64,000 nt of DNA from F23-D06 sp045130275 (GCA_045130275.1 JBGUPL010000021.1:59316-123315); one strand, 5' to 3'. Positions 1 to 9,802 are shown, counted from the stretch's first letter. Program-made: numbers and translations. The notes: generated by a model not told the origin, from the sequence alone.

Positions 1-1397
1 ATTTGTTCCACGGAGGACAGGGCGATGATGGCGAAGAGCAGGAAAGTGTAAATGCCCCAGCGAACAATGGTTTTCTGGTTCCCGCACCATACGTCGAAGC
101 GGCTTTTGCGGATGAGAATGTCCGCTATTATGAAGAGTATCAGCGCAATCCATGCTATTGGCGAGACTTGCAACTGATTGTCCATGGTGCCGTTGTGGAA
201 CAGCGCGGTAAAGAGGTCGTGCAGGTTCCCGAAAGAGGTCGCCCGGAATACACTCCACAAAAGTGTAACGATTACAAAAGTTTTGGCAACATTGCAGATG
301 TTGATGATTGTCCGGCCGGTTTTGCCCTCGATTTTGTCGAAAAGATGGATGTTGCGGAGACCGCGTTCCATTATCAGCAATACTCCGTATGCGAATCCCC
401 ATATCATAAAAGTCCAGTTCGCGCCGTGCCAGATACCGCATACCGTGAAAACTATCAGCGTGTTGAGTGCCCAACGCGGGACAGCGACGCGGTTGCCGCC
501 GAGGGGAATGTAGAGATAGTCGCGGAACCAGGTGGACAGCGAGATGTGCCACCGGCGCCAGAATTCCTGTATGCTTCCGGACAGATACGGCGTTTTGAAG
601 TTGTCCATCAGCGAGAATCCCATCGTCAAGGCGCATCCGAGCGCGATGGTCGAGTATCCGAAGAAGTCACCGTAAATCTGGAACGAGTAGAACAGCATAC
701 CCAAAAGGATGTCGCTGCTGCTGTAATCGAATGGACTTTCGTAGATTTTGTCCACGTAGGCCCCGAGGTTGTCGGCTACCACCATCTTGAGGAACAGTCC
801 GAACAGGATGAGTCTCAGTCCGTTGGCGATATTATCGTAATTCAGTTCCTTCTGTTCGTGCAGCTGCCGGAGCAGGTTTTGCGGCCGCTCGATGGGGCCT
901 GTGACCAGTTGCGGGTAGAACATCACGTAGAGGGCGTAGTAGCCGAAATGCCGCTCCGCCTTCTGGTTGCCGCGATAGACCTCGATGACGTAGCTCAAAC
1001 TCTGAAAAGTGTGGAAAGAAAGGCCGATGGGCAGGGCGATGTCCAGAATTTTCTGCGGGTGTGACCATCCGAAATGTTGCGCGAGAGCCACGAGATTCGC
1101 ACTGCAGAAATTCAAGTATTTGAAGATGAAGAGCACTAAGCATGTGGATACGATGCTAATCACCAGACAAGTCTTTTTGCGGGGAATGTCATCCTTCCAT
1201 TTCTCAATCAGGATGCCGGCGGAGTAGTCTATAAGTATGGTAATCAGTAAGATGAGGATGTATTTCGGAATGAACCACATGTAAAAGAAGCAGCTGGCGG
1301 CCAATAGGAGTAGCCAGCGCCATTTCTGCGGCATCAGATAGAAGAGCAGCGTGACGATCGGGAAAAAAATCAGAAATTCAATCGAGTTGAAGAGCAT
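1..1397 (-). CDS. MBOAT family O-acyltransferase (partial, C-terminus outside window)
   Basis: Membrane-bound O-acyltransferase of the AlgI/DltB type, which moves acyl groups from a cytoplasmic donor onto an extracytoplasmic polysaccharide or other acceptor. Reading the minus strand from the ATG at 1397 gives a hydrophobic N-terminus (MLFNSIEFLIFFP), the family signature EFWRRWHISLSTWFRDYLYI at about 570-510, and GIWHGANW at about 440, whose His is the conserved catalytic residue. The gene runs off the left edge, so the last part is missing. A hydrophobic, multi-membrane-segment protein is evident throughout. The acceptor substrate cannot be told from this window. A large plus-strand open frame over the same stretch is antisense shadow. 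Confidence 0.9.
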   Translation of the reverse strand, partial: MLFNSIEFLIFFPIVTLLFYLMPQKWRWLLLLAASCFFYMWFIPKYILILLITILIDYSAGILIEKWKDDIPRKKTCLVISIVSTCLVLFIFKYLNFCSANLVALAQHFGWSHPQKILDIALPIGLSFHTFQSLSYVIEVYRGNQKAERHFGYYALYVMFYPQLVTGPIERPQNLLRQLHEQKELNYDNIANGLRLILFGLFLKMVVADNLGAYVDKIYESPFDYSSSDILLGMLFYSFQIYGDFFGYSTIALGCALTMGFSLMDNFKTPYLSGSIQEFWRRWHISLSTWFRDYLYIPLGGNRVAVPRWALNTLIVFTVCGIWHGANWTFMIWGFAYGVLLIMERGLRNIHLFDKIEGKTGRTIINICNVAKTFVIVTLLWSVFRATSFGNLHDLFTALFHNGTMDNQLQVSPIAWIALILFIIADILIRKSRFDVWCGNQKTIVRWGIYTFLLFAIIALSSVEQ

Positions 1398-1435
1398 TTC
1401 TAAGGGGTTGAATTCGGGCGGCAAAGATACAATTT

Positions 1436-1477
1436 TAATGGTTATTGGTTATACGTTATTGGTTATTGGTTGTTGAA
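1436..1477. repeat. short-word intergenic repeat tract (GGTTATT type)
   Basis: Iterated GGTTATTGGTTAT words lie between the divergent MBOAT and transglutaminase-like genes. One of many low-complexity word tracts in this genome. Confidence 0.6.
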
Positions 1478-1520
1478 GACAAGTTTCAAGGTTTCAGGTT
1501 AGAGAGAACGGCAAAAAGTG

Positions 1521-1528
1521 TATCTTTG
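1521..1528 (+). promoter_or_regulatory. Bacteroidetes -7 promoter element
   Basis: TATCTTTG matches the TAnnTTTG consensus and sits 33 bases upstream of the ATG at 1562. Confidence 0.6.
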
Positions 1529-1561
1529 CACTTGTATTTTTTGTAATAAATATATTTGGAT

Positions 1562-4204
1562 ATGAATCGTAAAATATTCCGTTTGTTAGCTCTTAATTTC
1601 TTGATTTTAACTGTTTTACCTGTGATGACTTTTGCGCAGAACGACTATTGGGCGGCGGTTCAACAGGATTACATTAACCGAACTGACATCTCGCAGGAGG
1701 TGCGTGACCAGGTCGGCATGTATAATCTGAAATCTGCGGAACAGAGTCGCAATATGTACCGCTATCTCATGTTCCTATACGCCTATATGCCGCAGAGCGA
1801 CCTCGCCGACTACGATTTCGGCTTTTTCGAGCAGCAAGTGGCAACGGCCATGGAAGCACGGCGCACTTTCTCTTGGGGCAAGACAATACCTGACGACATT
1901 TTCCGTCATTTCGTGGTCGTCTATCGCGTGAACAATGAGAATCTGGACACAGCGCGGTCCTATATTTTCCATCAGCTGAAGAACCGCATCAAGAATATGA
2001 GTATGTACGATGCGGCGTTGGAGGTGAACCATTGGTGTCACGAATATGTTGATTATCAGCCTGCTGATGCAAGAACATCGGCGCCGTTGGCCACGCTGAA
2101 GACCTCGCACGGGCGTTGCGGCGAGGAGAGCACCCTCACGGTGACGGCCCTCCGTGCCGTGGGCATTCCCGCCCGCCAGTGCTACACCCCGCGCTGGGCG
2201 CACTGCGACGACAACCACGCCTGGGTGGAGGTCTGGGTCGATGGCAAATGGTACTTCCTCGGCGCCTGCGAGCCCGCACCCGCCCTCAATATGGGCTGGT
2301 TTGCCAACGTCTCCACGCGTACGATGATGGTGCACACCAACGTCTTCGGCCGCTACGAAGGTCCGGAAGAGGTTAACAAGCGCACGCCTTACTACTCCTG
2401 CATCAACCTGCTCTCCAACTACGCTGACACCGCCACGGCCTACGTCACCGTCTATGACAAACGCCATCTGCCCGCCCAAAACGCCTCCGTGTGCTTCAAA
2501 CTCTACAATTATGCAGAATATTACACCCTTGCAGAGGTGAAAACCGATGAAAACGGCCGTGCAAAACTCAACACCGGTCTCGGAGACCTGTTGGTTTGGG
2601 CGAAACAGGGCGACGACTATGCCTACGCTCAGCTCGACCTGCGCAAGCAGGACCATTTGGTGCTGATTTTGAGCGACAAAGGCCCGAACCCATGGATGTC
2701 GCCCGCAGGCAATCTGATTCAGCGATTCGATATTGTTCCGCCGGTGGGCAAGCCGTTGAACAACAATGTGAGCGCCACCGCGCAACTGGCTTGCGAGAAG
2801 CGGATGGCCAAGGAGGACAAGATGCGCGAAGCCTACCGCAAGACTTTCCCCACCAAGGCGCAAACGGCAAAATACAAGAACGAATACTTCACCGCGGATG
2901 AGTTTTACGACGTGATTCACCGCAGCGAGGGCAACCACTCGGAAATCATCAAATTCCTGCAAAACCACAGCAAAAAGGTGGATGGACTTTATCTGAAAGA
3001 GTTTGTGAAAGCATTGGCGGACAAAGATTTGCGCGACACGAAAGCGGCGACGTTGGAGAGCCAGCTCGTAAGTTACAAAGCAGGCAACTATCCGGTGGAG
3101 GTTTTCATCAAAGGTATCCTGCCCGCCCGCATCTCCAATGAACTGATCCGCGACTGGCGTCACGACCTGCGTGAGGTGCTTGTTAACAGCCTCCCCGGTA
3201 ATTCCAGCCCCTCTGTTAATCAGCTGATTGACTGGACAAAACGCTATATCACCGTAGATCCGCTTTGCAACTACTACAACTGTCCGATCAGCCCGATGGG
3301 GGTCTTCAAGACCCGCCGCGCCGATGCGCACTCCCGCGACATCTTCTTCGTGGCCGCCTGTCGCAGTCTCAACATCCCGTGCTACTTGGACAACGCCTCC
3401 AACATAATTTACGTATGGAAAAACAATGATTGGCAGGAGGTTACGTTCGAGGAAGAGACGACCACTCCGAATGAGAAGTTGGCCACGCTGACCTTGCACA
3501 ACCCGAAAGGTTACACCTACTACATCCATTACACGTTGCAGCGTTTCGAGAACGGCGAGTACGTCTCCTACGACTTCGAAGGAGACCCGCGTGTGGAGGT
3601 CCGCGACATAGTTCTCAACCTTCCTCCGGGCAAATATTGTCTCTCTTCCGGCAACCGCTACAGCGACGGAGAGGTCCTTTCCGAGTTGCGTTTCTTCACC
3701 TTGAAAGAAAAGGATGAATACACTATCACGATTCCCGAATTGGTGCCGCGCAATAATACTTACGGCCATTTGGATATGAATATTAACAAACTGAATAACA
3801 AATCTTTATCGGATATACTTAAAGAATCAGGTAAAGAAAAGATGATCCTCTGTTTGGTGGCTCCCGGCACCGAACCGACCAACCATATGGCCAAGGAAAT
3901 CGCTGCCAAGAAGGCCGATTATGAGGCTTGGGGCGGCAAGGTTTTACTGGTGGCCAACAACGGCAACTGGAAGAAAGAAAAGAACCAGCCCGCCAATGTG
4001 GAGGTGGTTTCCGCGAAGGTCGGTGACCTGACCGAGAGCGTTTTGGCGGCTCTGAAGAATGCTGTTCACGACGGCACCCTGCCGCACACCACTGGCGAGC
4101 GTCCGGTCTGCCTGGTCCTCGACAAAGACGGCAACATCCTCTTCGTTTCCGAAGGTTACCACATCGGATTGGGGGATTTGTTGTTGGAGGGAGTTAATGG
4201 TTAA
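1562..4204 (+). CDS. secreted transglutaminase-like protein with thioredoxin-like C-terminus
   Basis: An ~880-residue exported protein. The ATG at 1562 is preferred over an in-frame TTG two codons upstream because it opens a clean signal peptide (MNRKIFRLLALNFLILTVLP, then MTFAQ). A transglutaminase-core domain lies at about residues 150-240: HGRCGEES carries the Cys, DDNHAWVEVW the His, and the segment with WYFLGACEP the acidic position. A second, degenerate unit near residues 575-640 (SPMGVFKTRRADAHSRDIFF, then SLNIPCYLDNASN) keeps the fold-like pattern but lacks the catalytic Cys. The last ~120 residues (MILCLVAPGTEPTNHM, VLLVANNGN) look thioredoxin-like without a CxxC pair. Probable role: periplasmic or surface peptide cleavage or cross-linking; the substrate is unknown. 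Confidence 0.8.
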   Translation: MNRKIFRLLALNFLILTVLPVMTFAQNDYWAAVQQDYINRTDISQEVRDQVGMYNLKSAEQSRNMYRYLMFLYAYMPQSDLADYDFGFFEQQVATAMEARRTFSWGKTIPDDIFRHFVVVYRVNNENLDTARSYIFHQLKNRIKNMSMYDAALEVNHWCHEYVDYQPADARTSAPLATLKTSHGRCGEESTLTVTALRAVGIPARQCYTPRWAHCDDNHAWVEVWVDGKWYFLGACEPAPALNMGWFANVSTRTMMVHTNVFGRYEGPEEVNKRTPYYSCINLLSNYADTATAYVTVYDKRHLPAQNASVCFKLYNYAEYYTLAEVKTDENGRAKLNTGLGDLLVWAKQGDDYAYAQLDLRKQDHLVLILSDKGPNPWMSPAGNLIQRFDIVPPVGKPLNNNVSATAQLACEKRMAKEDKMREAYRKTFPTKAQTAKYKNEYFTADEFYDVIHRSEGNHSEIIKFLQNHSKKVDGLYLKEFVKALADKDLRDTKAATLESQLVSYKAGNYPVEVFIKGILPARISNELIRDWRHDLREVLVNSLPGNSSPSVNQLIDWTKRYITVDPLCNYYNCPISPMGVFKTRRADAHSRDIFFVAACRSLNIPCYLDNASNIIYVWKNNDWQEVTFEEETTTPNEKLATLTLHNPKGYTYYIHYTLQRFENGEYVSYDFEGDPRVEVRDIVLNLPPGKYCLSSGNRYSDGEVLSELRFFTLKEKDEYTITIPELVPRNNTYGHLDMNINKLNNKSLSDILKESGKEKMILCLVAPGTEPTNHMAKEIAAKKADYEAWGGKVLLVANNGNWKKEKNQPANVEVVSAKVGDLTESVLAALKNAVHDGTLPHTTGERPVCLVLDKDGNILFVSEGYHIGLGDLLLEGVNG

Positions 4205-4300
4205 AGGTTAAAGGTTAATGGTTAATGGTTAGTGGTTAATGGTTAATGGTTAGTGGTTAATGGTTAGTGGTTAATGGTTAATGGTTAATGGTTAGTGGGG
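4205..4300. repeat. GGTTAATG/GGTTAGTGG tandem tract
   Basis: About 12 degenerate copies of an 8-mer GGTTAATG or GGTTAGTG fill the gap between two same-strand genes. There are no spacers, so it is not a CRISPR array. Confidence 0.85.
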
Positions 4301-4357
4301 TGGGACATTTAATTGCAGGTTACAAGTCAAAGATTATTTAATCAAATAAAGTCAACA

Positions 4358-6013
4358 ATGAAAAGAAACGGAGAACCGACAAGACATTTTTTCACGTATT
4401 ATAACCGGACGATTCCGGAGAACTGGAATGCGCCGGCGCTGACGGATTATAACGGCACGACAAGCTATACTTATGGTGAGATGGCGGCGCGGATGTTCAA
4501 ACTTCAGATCCTGCTGGAGCAGGCTGGGGTGGGGCGTGGCGACAAGGTGGTGATTTGCAGCCGCAACTGCGCCAACTGGGCGGTTGCGTTGCTGGCCATT
4601 GCCGCCAACCAGGGCGTCATTGTTTCCATCATGGATGCTTTTGCCCCGAACGACATCATTGGGCTCACCAACCACTCCGACGCCAAGGCCATGTTTGTCA
4701 GCCAGAATGTTTGGAAAAACATTGATGTTCAACAGGTTGGTAATGTCAATCTGATTCTTGACACGGATGATTTCCAATTGTTGTTTGCCCGTACCGAGCA
4801 GCAGGAGAATGCCTACGCGCAATATGGCCGTCTCTATCGCGAGCGTTATCCGCGGGGGTTGCAGCGTGAGGACATCAACCTGCCGACCGACAATCTGGAC
4901 GATCTGATGATCATCAACTACACTTCCGGCACCACGGGTGCGCCGCGCGGGGCGATGCTGAGTTACCGCAACATCTCCGCCAACGTGCAATACAGTCAGG
5001 AGGAGATTCCCAACCACGCCGGCTGGACGGAGGTCTGCATGTTGCCGCTGGCCCACATGTTCGGTATGACCATCGAGTTCCTCTATCAGGTGGCGGGCGG
5101 CTGCCATGTCTATTTCCTCGGTAAGACGCCCACGCCGGCCACGCTGTTGAAATGCTACGCCGAGACAAAACCGTACATGATCCTGACGGTGCCCTTGGTG
5201 ATTGAAAAGATCTTCCATTCGAAGATATTCCCCGCGTTGAGGAAACCGGCTGTCAAGGCTTTGTGGAAAACGCCGGTGCTGTGCAAAATCGTGGAGAAAA
5301 AGATTTACAGCCAGCTGATGAACGCTTTCGGTGGCAAACTGATTTGGCTGATCACAGGTGGTGCCGCGCTGAATTCCAGCGTCGAGAAGGTGCTGCGTCG
5401 CATCAAGTTCCCGCTGGTGGTGGGCTATGGCATGACCGAGGCCGGTCCGCTGGTATGCTACGAGCACTGGTACAAACAACCAGTGGGTTCTTGCGGCAAA
5501 GTGGTGACCCGCAACGAAGTGGTTGTCAACTCACCCGACCCGCAGCACGAGGTCGGCGAGATTTTGTTCCGCGGCGAACACGTGATGATGGGCTACTACA
5601 AGAACGAAGAGGCCACCCAGGCCGCCATCGACAATGATGGCTGGCTGCACACCGGCGACCTCGGACTCATGGACAAGCAGGGCAACCTCTACATCAAAGG
5701 ACGCAGCAAGGCGATGATCTTAACCTCTGGTGGGCAGAACATCTACCCCGAAGAGTTGGAATCAAAGCTCAGCACGCTGCCCGGCGTGGGCGAAACCGTT
5801 GTCGTGGGCCGCAAGGGCAAGCTCGTCGCGCTCGTCTATCCCGACCCGGCTTTCGACTGGAGCAAGATTTCCGTGGAGGAGCAGATGCAGCAGAACTTGG
5901 AGACCATCAACACGATGGTGGCCAAATATGAGCACATCGCCGCCATCGAGACCGTGGAGCAGGAGTTCGCGAAGACCCCGAAACGGTCAATACGTCGGTT
6001 CTTGTACAAATAA
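4358..6013 (+). CDS. AMP-binding long-chain acyl-CoA synthetase
   Basis: ANL-superfamily ligase that activates a fatty acid with ATP and then transfers it to CoA. ATG 4358 is chosen over a TTG 45 bases upstream. Visible motifs are the P-loop-like YTSGTTGAPRGAMLSYRN (A3), YGMTEAGPLVCYEHW (A5), GWLHTGDLGLMDKQGNLYIK (A7) followed by GRSKAMILTSGGQNIYPEE (A8), and a C-terminal KTPKRSIRRFLYK holding the catalytic Lys. Length (~550 aa) fits FadD/FACS-like enzymes, slightly short because the C-terminal subdomain is compact. Acyl-chain preference cannot be judged. The next gene follows after 20 bases, so co-transcription with the phosphoesterase is likely. Confidence 0.88.
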   Translation: MKRNGEPTRHFFTYYNRTIPENWNAPALTDYNGTTSYTYGEMAARMFKLQILLEQAGVGRGDKVVICSRNCANWAVALLAIAANQGVIVSIMDAFAPNDIIGLTNHSDAKAMFVSQNVWKNIDVQQVGNVNLILDTDDFQLLFARTEQQENAYAQYGRLYRERYPRGLQREDINLPTDNLDDLMIINYTSGTTGAPRGAMLSYRNISANVQYSQEEIPNHAGWTEVCMLPLAHMFGMTIEFLYQVAGGCHVYFLGKTPTPATLLKCYAETKPYMILTVPLVIEKIFHSKIFPALRKPAVKALWKTPVLCKIVEKKIYSQLMNAFGGKLIWLITGGAALNSSVEKVLRRIKFPLVVGYGMTEAGPLVCYEHWYKQPVGSCGKVVTRNEVVVNSPDPQHEVGEILFRGEHVMMGYYKNEEATQAAIDNDGWLHTGDLGLMDKQGNLYIKGRSKAMILTSGGQNIYPEELESKLSTLPGVGETVVVGRKGKLVALVYPDPAFDWSKISVEEQMQQNLETINTMVAKYEHIAAIETVEQEFAKTPKRSIRRFLYK

Positions 6014-6033
6014 TGTAGAATGAAAAATCTAGA

Positions 6034-6840
6034 ATGAAGAATATATTATCAACTACTTGTTTGGTTTTGTTTTCTTTCCTTTGTGTGCAGGGGCAGCCGT
6101 TGGTGATCATGCACACGAACGACACGCACAGCCAGGTTGAACCGTATTCTTACAAGGGCGATGTCAACGTGGGCGGCTATCTGCGTCGGGAGGCGGCCAT
6201 CCGAGAGATTCGGGCGGACAATCCCAACACGCTGCTGTTGGATGCGGGCGACTTCTCGCAGGGCACCCCTTACTTCAACGTGTTCAAGGGATATGTGGAG
6301 GTTCGGCTGATGAATGCCATGGGCTATGATGCCGCCACGCTGGGCAACCACGAGTTCGACAATGGTTCAGCGGCGCTTGCCGCCCGTCTGAAAACCGCCG
6401 ACTTCCCGGTCGTGTGCGCCAACTACGAGTTTGTCAACAAGAAGTTGGCCAAAGTCATCAAACCCTACGTGATCATCGAGCGCGGGGGGCTCCGGATCGG
6501 CATTTTCGGACTCGGGGTCAACCTTGACGGCTACACGGCACCGCAGATCGCCAGCGAGGTCACCTTCCTCGACCCGTTCATTTGTGCCCGTAACGTGGTG
6601 GAGGAACTAAGACGCCAGCAGTGCGATTTGATCATCTGCCTGTCACATCTTGGGGTGAACACCAACATTCCCGAGAACGACTATGAACTGGCTCGACAAA
6701 TACCTGAAATAGACGTGATTATCGGCGGTCATACGCACGAAGAGATCAATCCGCCCGTTGTAGTCGGCAACACCCGGATTTGCCAGATGACAAGCAGGGG
6801 GAAGTGTTTCGGAGTGCTGACGGTGATGATGGATAATTGA
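6034..6840 (+). CDS. secreted calcineurin-like phosphoesterase, 5'-nucleotidase N-domain type
   Basis: 268-aa exported metallophosphoesterase of the UshA/SoxB 5'-nucleotidase family. A signal peptide (MKNILSTTCLVLFSFLCVQG) is followed by all metal-binding motifs of the N-terminal domain: MHTNDTHSQ, DAGDFSQG, GNHEFDNGS, SHLGVN and GGHTHEE. The C-terminal substrate-specificity domain of full UshA (~500 aa) is absent. In many Bacteroidetes the two halves are separate adjacent genes, but here the next gene is galE, so this half stands alone. It probably hydrolyses nucleotides or related phosphoesters in the periplasm. Confidence 0.88.
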   Translation: MKNILSTTCLVLFSFLCVQGQPLVIMHTNDTHSQVEPYSYKGDVNVGGYLRREAAIREIRADNPNTLLLDAGDFSQGTPYFNVFKGYVEVRLMNAMGYDAATLGNHEFDNGSAALAARLKTADFPVVCANYEFVNKKLAKVIKPYVIIERGGLRIGIFGLGVNLDGYTAPQIASEVTFLDPFICARNVVEELRRQQCDLIICLSHLGVNTNIPENDYELARQIPEIDVIIGGHTHEEINPPVVVGNTRICQMTSRGKCFGVLTVMMDN

Positions 6841-6925
6841 TAATTGATAATGGATAATTGATGATTGATAATTGGTGGTGGAAATTGATAATTGATAATG
6901 GATAATTGATAATGGATAATTGATA
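6838..6925. repeat. AATTGATAATGG tandem tract
   Basis: Repeated TGATAATGGATAAT words fill the whole gap up to the galE start codon, so the ribosome-binding region of galE is itself repeat sequence. Confidence 0.85.
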
Positions 6926-7948
6926 ATGAAACGGAAAATAATGGTAACGGGCGGTTGCGGATACCTCGGTTCGCACACCATCATCGCCTTGATTGAAAGC
7001 GGGAAGTACGATGTGATCTCTGTTGACAGCTGTGTGCGCAGCACACCGGAGACGATGCGTCGCGTGGAGGAAATCACCGGAGTGAAGGTGAAGAACTACC
7101 AGGTCGATATTTGTGACAGGGAGCGCTTCTTCCATGTTTTTGAAGAGCATCCCGATGTGGCGGGTGTCATCCATTTCGCCGCCTACAAGGCCGTGGGCGA
7201 GTCGGTGGAGAAGCCGCTGATGTATTACCGCAACAACCTGGGCACAATGATGAATGTGCTGGAGGCCTGCGAGAAGTTCGGGGTCCGACACCTGCTGTTC
7301 TCCTCTTCCGCCGCTGTATATGGCGATTTGAAAATGCTGCCGGTCAGCGAGCAGACGCCGATGGGGAAGGCCGCATGCCCGTACGCGCACACCAAGCAGA
7401 TCTGCGAGGGCATGATCCAGAGCGAATTGGTGGCCAACAAGGAGATGAGCGCCTTGATCCTCCGCTATTTCAACCCTGTGGGTGCTCATCCGACCGGTCT
7501 CAACGGGGAACTCTCCCCCGACAAACCCAACAATCTGATTCCGGTCATCATGCATGTGGCCAGCGGCATCTTGCCGCAGATGACGGTTTTCGGCACCGAT
7601 TACGACACCCGCGACGGCTCCTGCATACGCGACTATCTGCATGTATGCGACATCGCTGACGCGCACGTGAAGGGCTTGGATTATTTGGTGGAAGGCAAAA
7701 ACACGGAGCGTTGCGAGATCTTCAACTTGGGCAGCGGCAATGGCCTGTCCGTCTTGGAGATGCTTGATGCCGCCGAAAAGGTGGTCGGCAGGAAGCTGAA
7801 CTACGTGCTCGGCGACCGCCGTCCCGGCGATATCCCCGCGATTTACGCGGACAGCACTCGCGCCAACGAGCTCCTCGGCTGGCATTGCCGGTACGATGTC
7901 CACGACATGATGGAGAGCGCTTGGAAATGGGAGAAGCGTATCAATTAG
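6926..7948 (+). CDS. galE: UDP-glucose 4-epimerase
   Basis: Extended short-chain dehydrogenase that interconverts UDP-glucose and UDP-galactose with bound NAD+. ATG 6926 is used; it is two codons after an in-frame TTG. The Rossmann glycine motif GGCGYLGSH is at the N-terminus, the catalytic Tyr-Lys pair lies in CPYAHTKQICE, and SSSAAVYG supplies the catalytic Ser/Thr region. RYFNPVGAHPTG and the C-terminal GDRRPGDIPAIYAD are typical GalE substrate-side motifs. Length (~340 aa) equals the family norm. It supplies sugar nucleotides for surface polysaccharide or galactose use and sits in a block with LPS-related genes. Confidence 0.93.
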   Translation: MKRKIMVTGGCGYLGSHTIIALIESGKYDVISVDSCVRSTPETMRRVEEITGVKVKNYQVDICDRERFFHVFEEHPDVAGVIHFAAYKAVGESVEKPLMYYRNNLGTMMNVLEACEKFGVRHLLFSSSAAVYGDLKMLPVSEQTPMGKAACPYAHTKQICEGMIQSELVANKEMSALILRYFNPVGAHPTGLNGELSPDKPNNLIPVIMHVASGILPQMTVFGTDYDTRDGSCIRDYLHVCDIADAHVKGLDYLVEGKNTERCEIFNLGSGNGLSVLEMLDAAEKVVGRKLNYVLGDRRPGDIPAIYADSTRANELLGWHCRYDVHDMMESAWKWEKRIN

Positions 7949-8060
7949 AAATTAGAAATTATGAATGAAGAATGTAGAATGTAGAATAAATTGATATCAT
8001 ATCCTGTTATATAATACCTATTGCCTTTTGCCTTTTGCCTATTGCCTATTTACACTAATT
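7949..8060. repeat. mixed short-word tract (AATGTAGAATG and TTGCCTATTGCC types)
   Basis: AATTAGAAATTAG and AATGTAGAATG words are followed at about 8019-8050 by iterated TTTTGCCTATTGCC words. Confidence 0.7.
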
Positions 8061-8077
8061 ACAAATCAAAAATATAA

Positions 8078-9802
8078 ATGTCAGAAAATTTACGGTTGGT
8101 TGCGGATTTGGCGCTGATATTGACTTCGGCGGGTGTCGTGACTGTTATTTTCAAGCTTTTGAAACAGCCCCTTGTGTTGGGCTATCTCGTGGCCGGTTTC
8201 CTCGTGGGGCCTCATTTGCACATTTTCCCCACTGTCACTGATGTGGCGGAGGTGGAGGTCTGGTCCGAAATCGGTATTATCTTCATGATGTTCAGTGTAG
8301 GACTGGAGTTCAGCTTCAAAAAGCTGATGTCGGTGGGCAGCAAGGCCTTCCTGACCGCTTTTATCGGCATTATCGGCATGATAGGAGTAGGTTCCTTGCT
8401 CGGTTTTGTGATGGGGTGGGACGTGATGGAGAGCATCTTCCTCGGCGGCATGTTGTCGATGTCTTCCACTGCCATCATCGTCAAGGCATTTGATGACATG
8501 AACCTCAAGGACAAGCCGTTCGCGAGTCTCACCACAGTGGTGCTGATCATCCAGGACATTGTGGCCGTGGTGATGATGGTGTTGATTTCCACGGTGGCGG
8601 CGAGTAAGAACAACGGTGCCGGCCGCGAAATGCTGATGAGCATCGTGAAACTCGTCTTCTTCCTCATTCTCTGGTTTGTGGTCGGTATCTATCTGATACC
8701 CACTCTTTTGCGGAAGTTCAAAAAGTATATCAACAATGAAAACCTGTTGATCATCTCCATCGGTCTCTGCTTTGCCATGGTGATTATCGCCAACCAGGTG
8801 GGCTTTTCATCCGCTTTGGGCGCGTTCGTCATCGGCTCTATCTTGGCTGAAACGGATGAGAGCAATCGCATCGAGCATCTCACCGAAAGTATCAAGAACC
8901 TCTTCTGTGCCATATTCTTCGTCTCTGTGGGTATGATGATCGACCCGCAAGTCTTGATTCAATATTGGAAATTGATTCTTGCTCTTGTGATTATCACACT
9001 GGTAGTCAAGGCGTTTGTCTGTTCCGCGTCAGCAGTAATAGCTGGTTCTAACCTGGAGGATTCTGTAAAGTCCGGTTTCACACTTTCGCAGATCGGCGAG
9101 TTCGCCTTCATCATCGCGTCCGTGGCCGTGGCTCAGCACGTGATGCCCTCCTACATTTACCCGGTTATCATTGCCTCTTCGGTAATTACCACATTCACAA
9201 CGCCTTACTGGATCAAATTGGCCACACCTGTCTATAATGGACTGGAAAAACGGATGTCGCCGAAGACGAAAGCGGCGCTGGATGCATACGCGCTGTTCGG
9301 ATCCAGCAACGAAGGCAAGAAGAACTGGAGCAGCATCATCAAGAGCACTATCACGAATGTGCTGGTTTTCTCGGTGTTGTCGTTCGCCACACTGGCCGTC
9401 TTGTTCGAATTCGTCATCCCGTTTGTCAAAAAACTGCCCTACGTTGAGATGATTCCCCAATGGGGATTCAACACGATGGCCGCTGTCGGGTGTTTGGTCG
9501 CCGTTTCGCCGTTCCTGTTCGGCATCGTGCGCAACAGCCCCAAAGTCCACGAACTCTACCGCAACCTGGTGAAAGAGAACCGAGCCAATATGCTGGCGGT
9601 CATCGTTTGGACGCTGATCCGATTTGTCATCGTTTTCTATTTCGTGTTCTCCATTTTGGTCAAATTCTTCAAGTTCACCAAATGGGTCATTGTGTTGATC
9701 GCTGTGGCTGTTATCTTCCTGCTTGTCCTTTCCCGCCACAACCTGAACCGCTTCACCAAATTGGAACGGAACTTCAAAACCAACCTGAACGGGGAGGAAT
9801 AA
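8078..9802 (+). CDS. cation:proton antiporter, CPA2 (KefB/NapA) family
   Basis: 574-aa inner-membrane antiporter exchanging Na+ or K+ for H+. The N-terminal ~380 residues show the Na_H_Exchanger pattern of 11-12 membrane segments, including GYLVAGFLVGPHLHIFPT, FMMFSVGLEFSFKKL, the SSTAIIVKAF segment, and FSSALGAFVIGSILAETDES with a conserved acidic position. A further set of hydrophobic segments fills residues ~420-560 (VFSVLSFATLAVLFEFVIPF and VIVLIAVAVIFLLVLSRH). Unlike KefB/KefC, no TrkA-N nucleotide-binding domain is present. The ion cannot be assigned from sequence alone. Confidence 0.88.
   Translation: MSENLRLVADLALILTSAGVVTVIFKLLKQPLVLGYLVAGFLVGPHLHIFPTVTDVAEVEVWSEIGIIFMMFSVGLEFSFKKLMSVGSKAFLTAFIGIIGMIGVGSLLGFVMGWDVMESIFLGGMLSMSSTAIIVKAFDDMNLKDKPFASLTTVVLIIQDIVAVVMMVLISTVAASKNNGAGREMLMSIVKLVFFLILWFVVGIYLIPTLLRKFKKYINNENLLIISIGLCFAMVIIANQVGFSSALGAFVIGSILAETDESNRIEHLTESIKNLFCAIFFVSVGMMIDPQVLIQYWKLILALVIITLVVKAFVCSASAVIAGSNLEDSVKSGFTLSQIGEFAFIIASVAVAQHVMPSYIYPVIIASSVITTFTTPYWIKLATPVYNGLEKRMSPKTKAALDAYALFGSSNEGKKNWSSIIKSTITNVLVFSVLSFATLAVLFEFVIPFVKKLPYVEMIPQWGFNTMAAVGCLVAVSPFLFGIVRNSPKVHELYRNLVKENRANMLAVIVWTLIRFVIVFYFVFSILVKFFKFTKWVIVLIAVAVIFLLVLSRHNLNRFTKLERNFKTNLNGEE

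Noticed and set aside
3..1064. 353-codon open frame on the plus strand
   Set aside because: It is antisense to an MBOAT gene whose minus-strand motifs are unmistakable; composition of the plus frame is Val/Glu/His-rich as in shadows.
1775..3769. 664-codon minus-strand frame
   Set aside because: Exact antisense of the transglutaminase-like gene; no motifs.
4205..4300. Possible CRISPR-like array
   Set aside because: 8-base degenerate words with no unique spacers.
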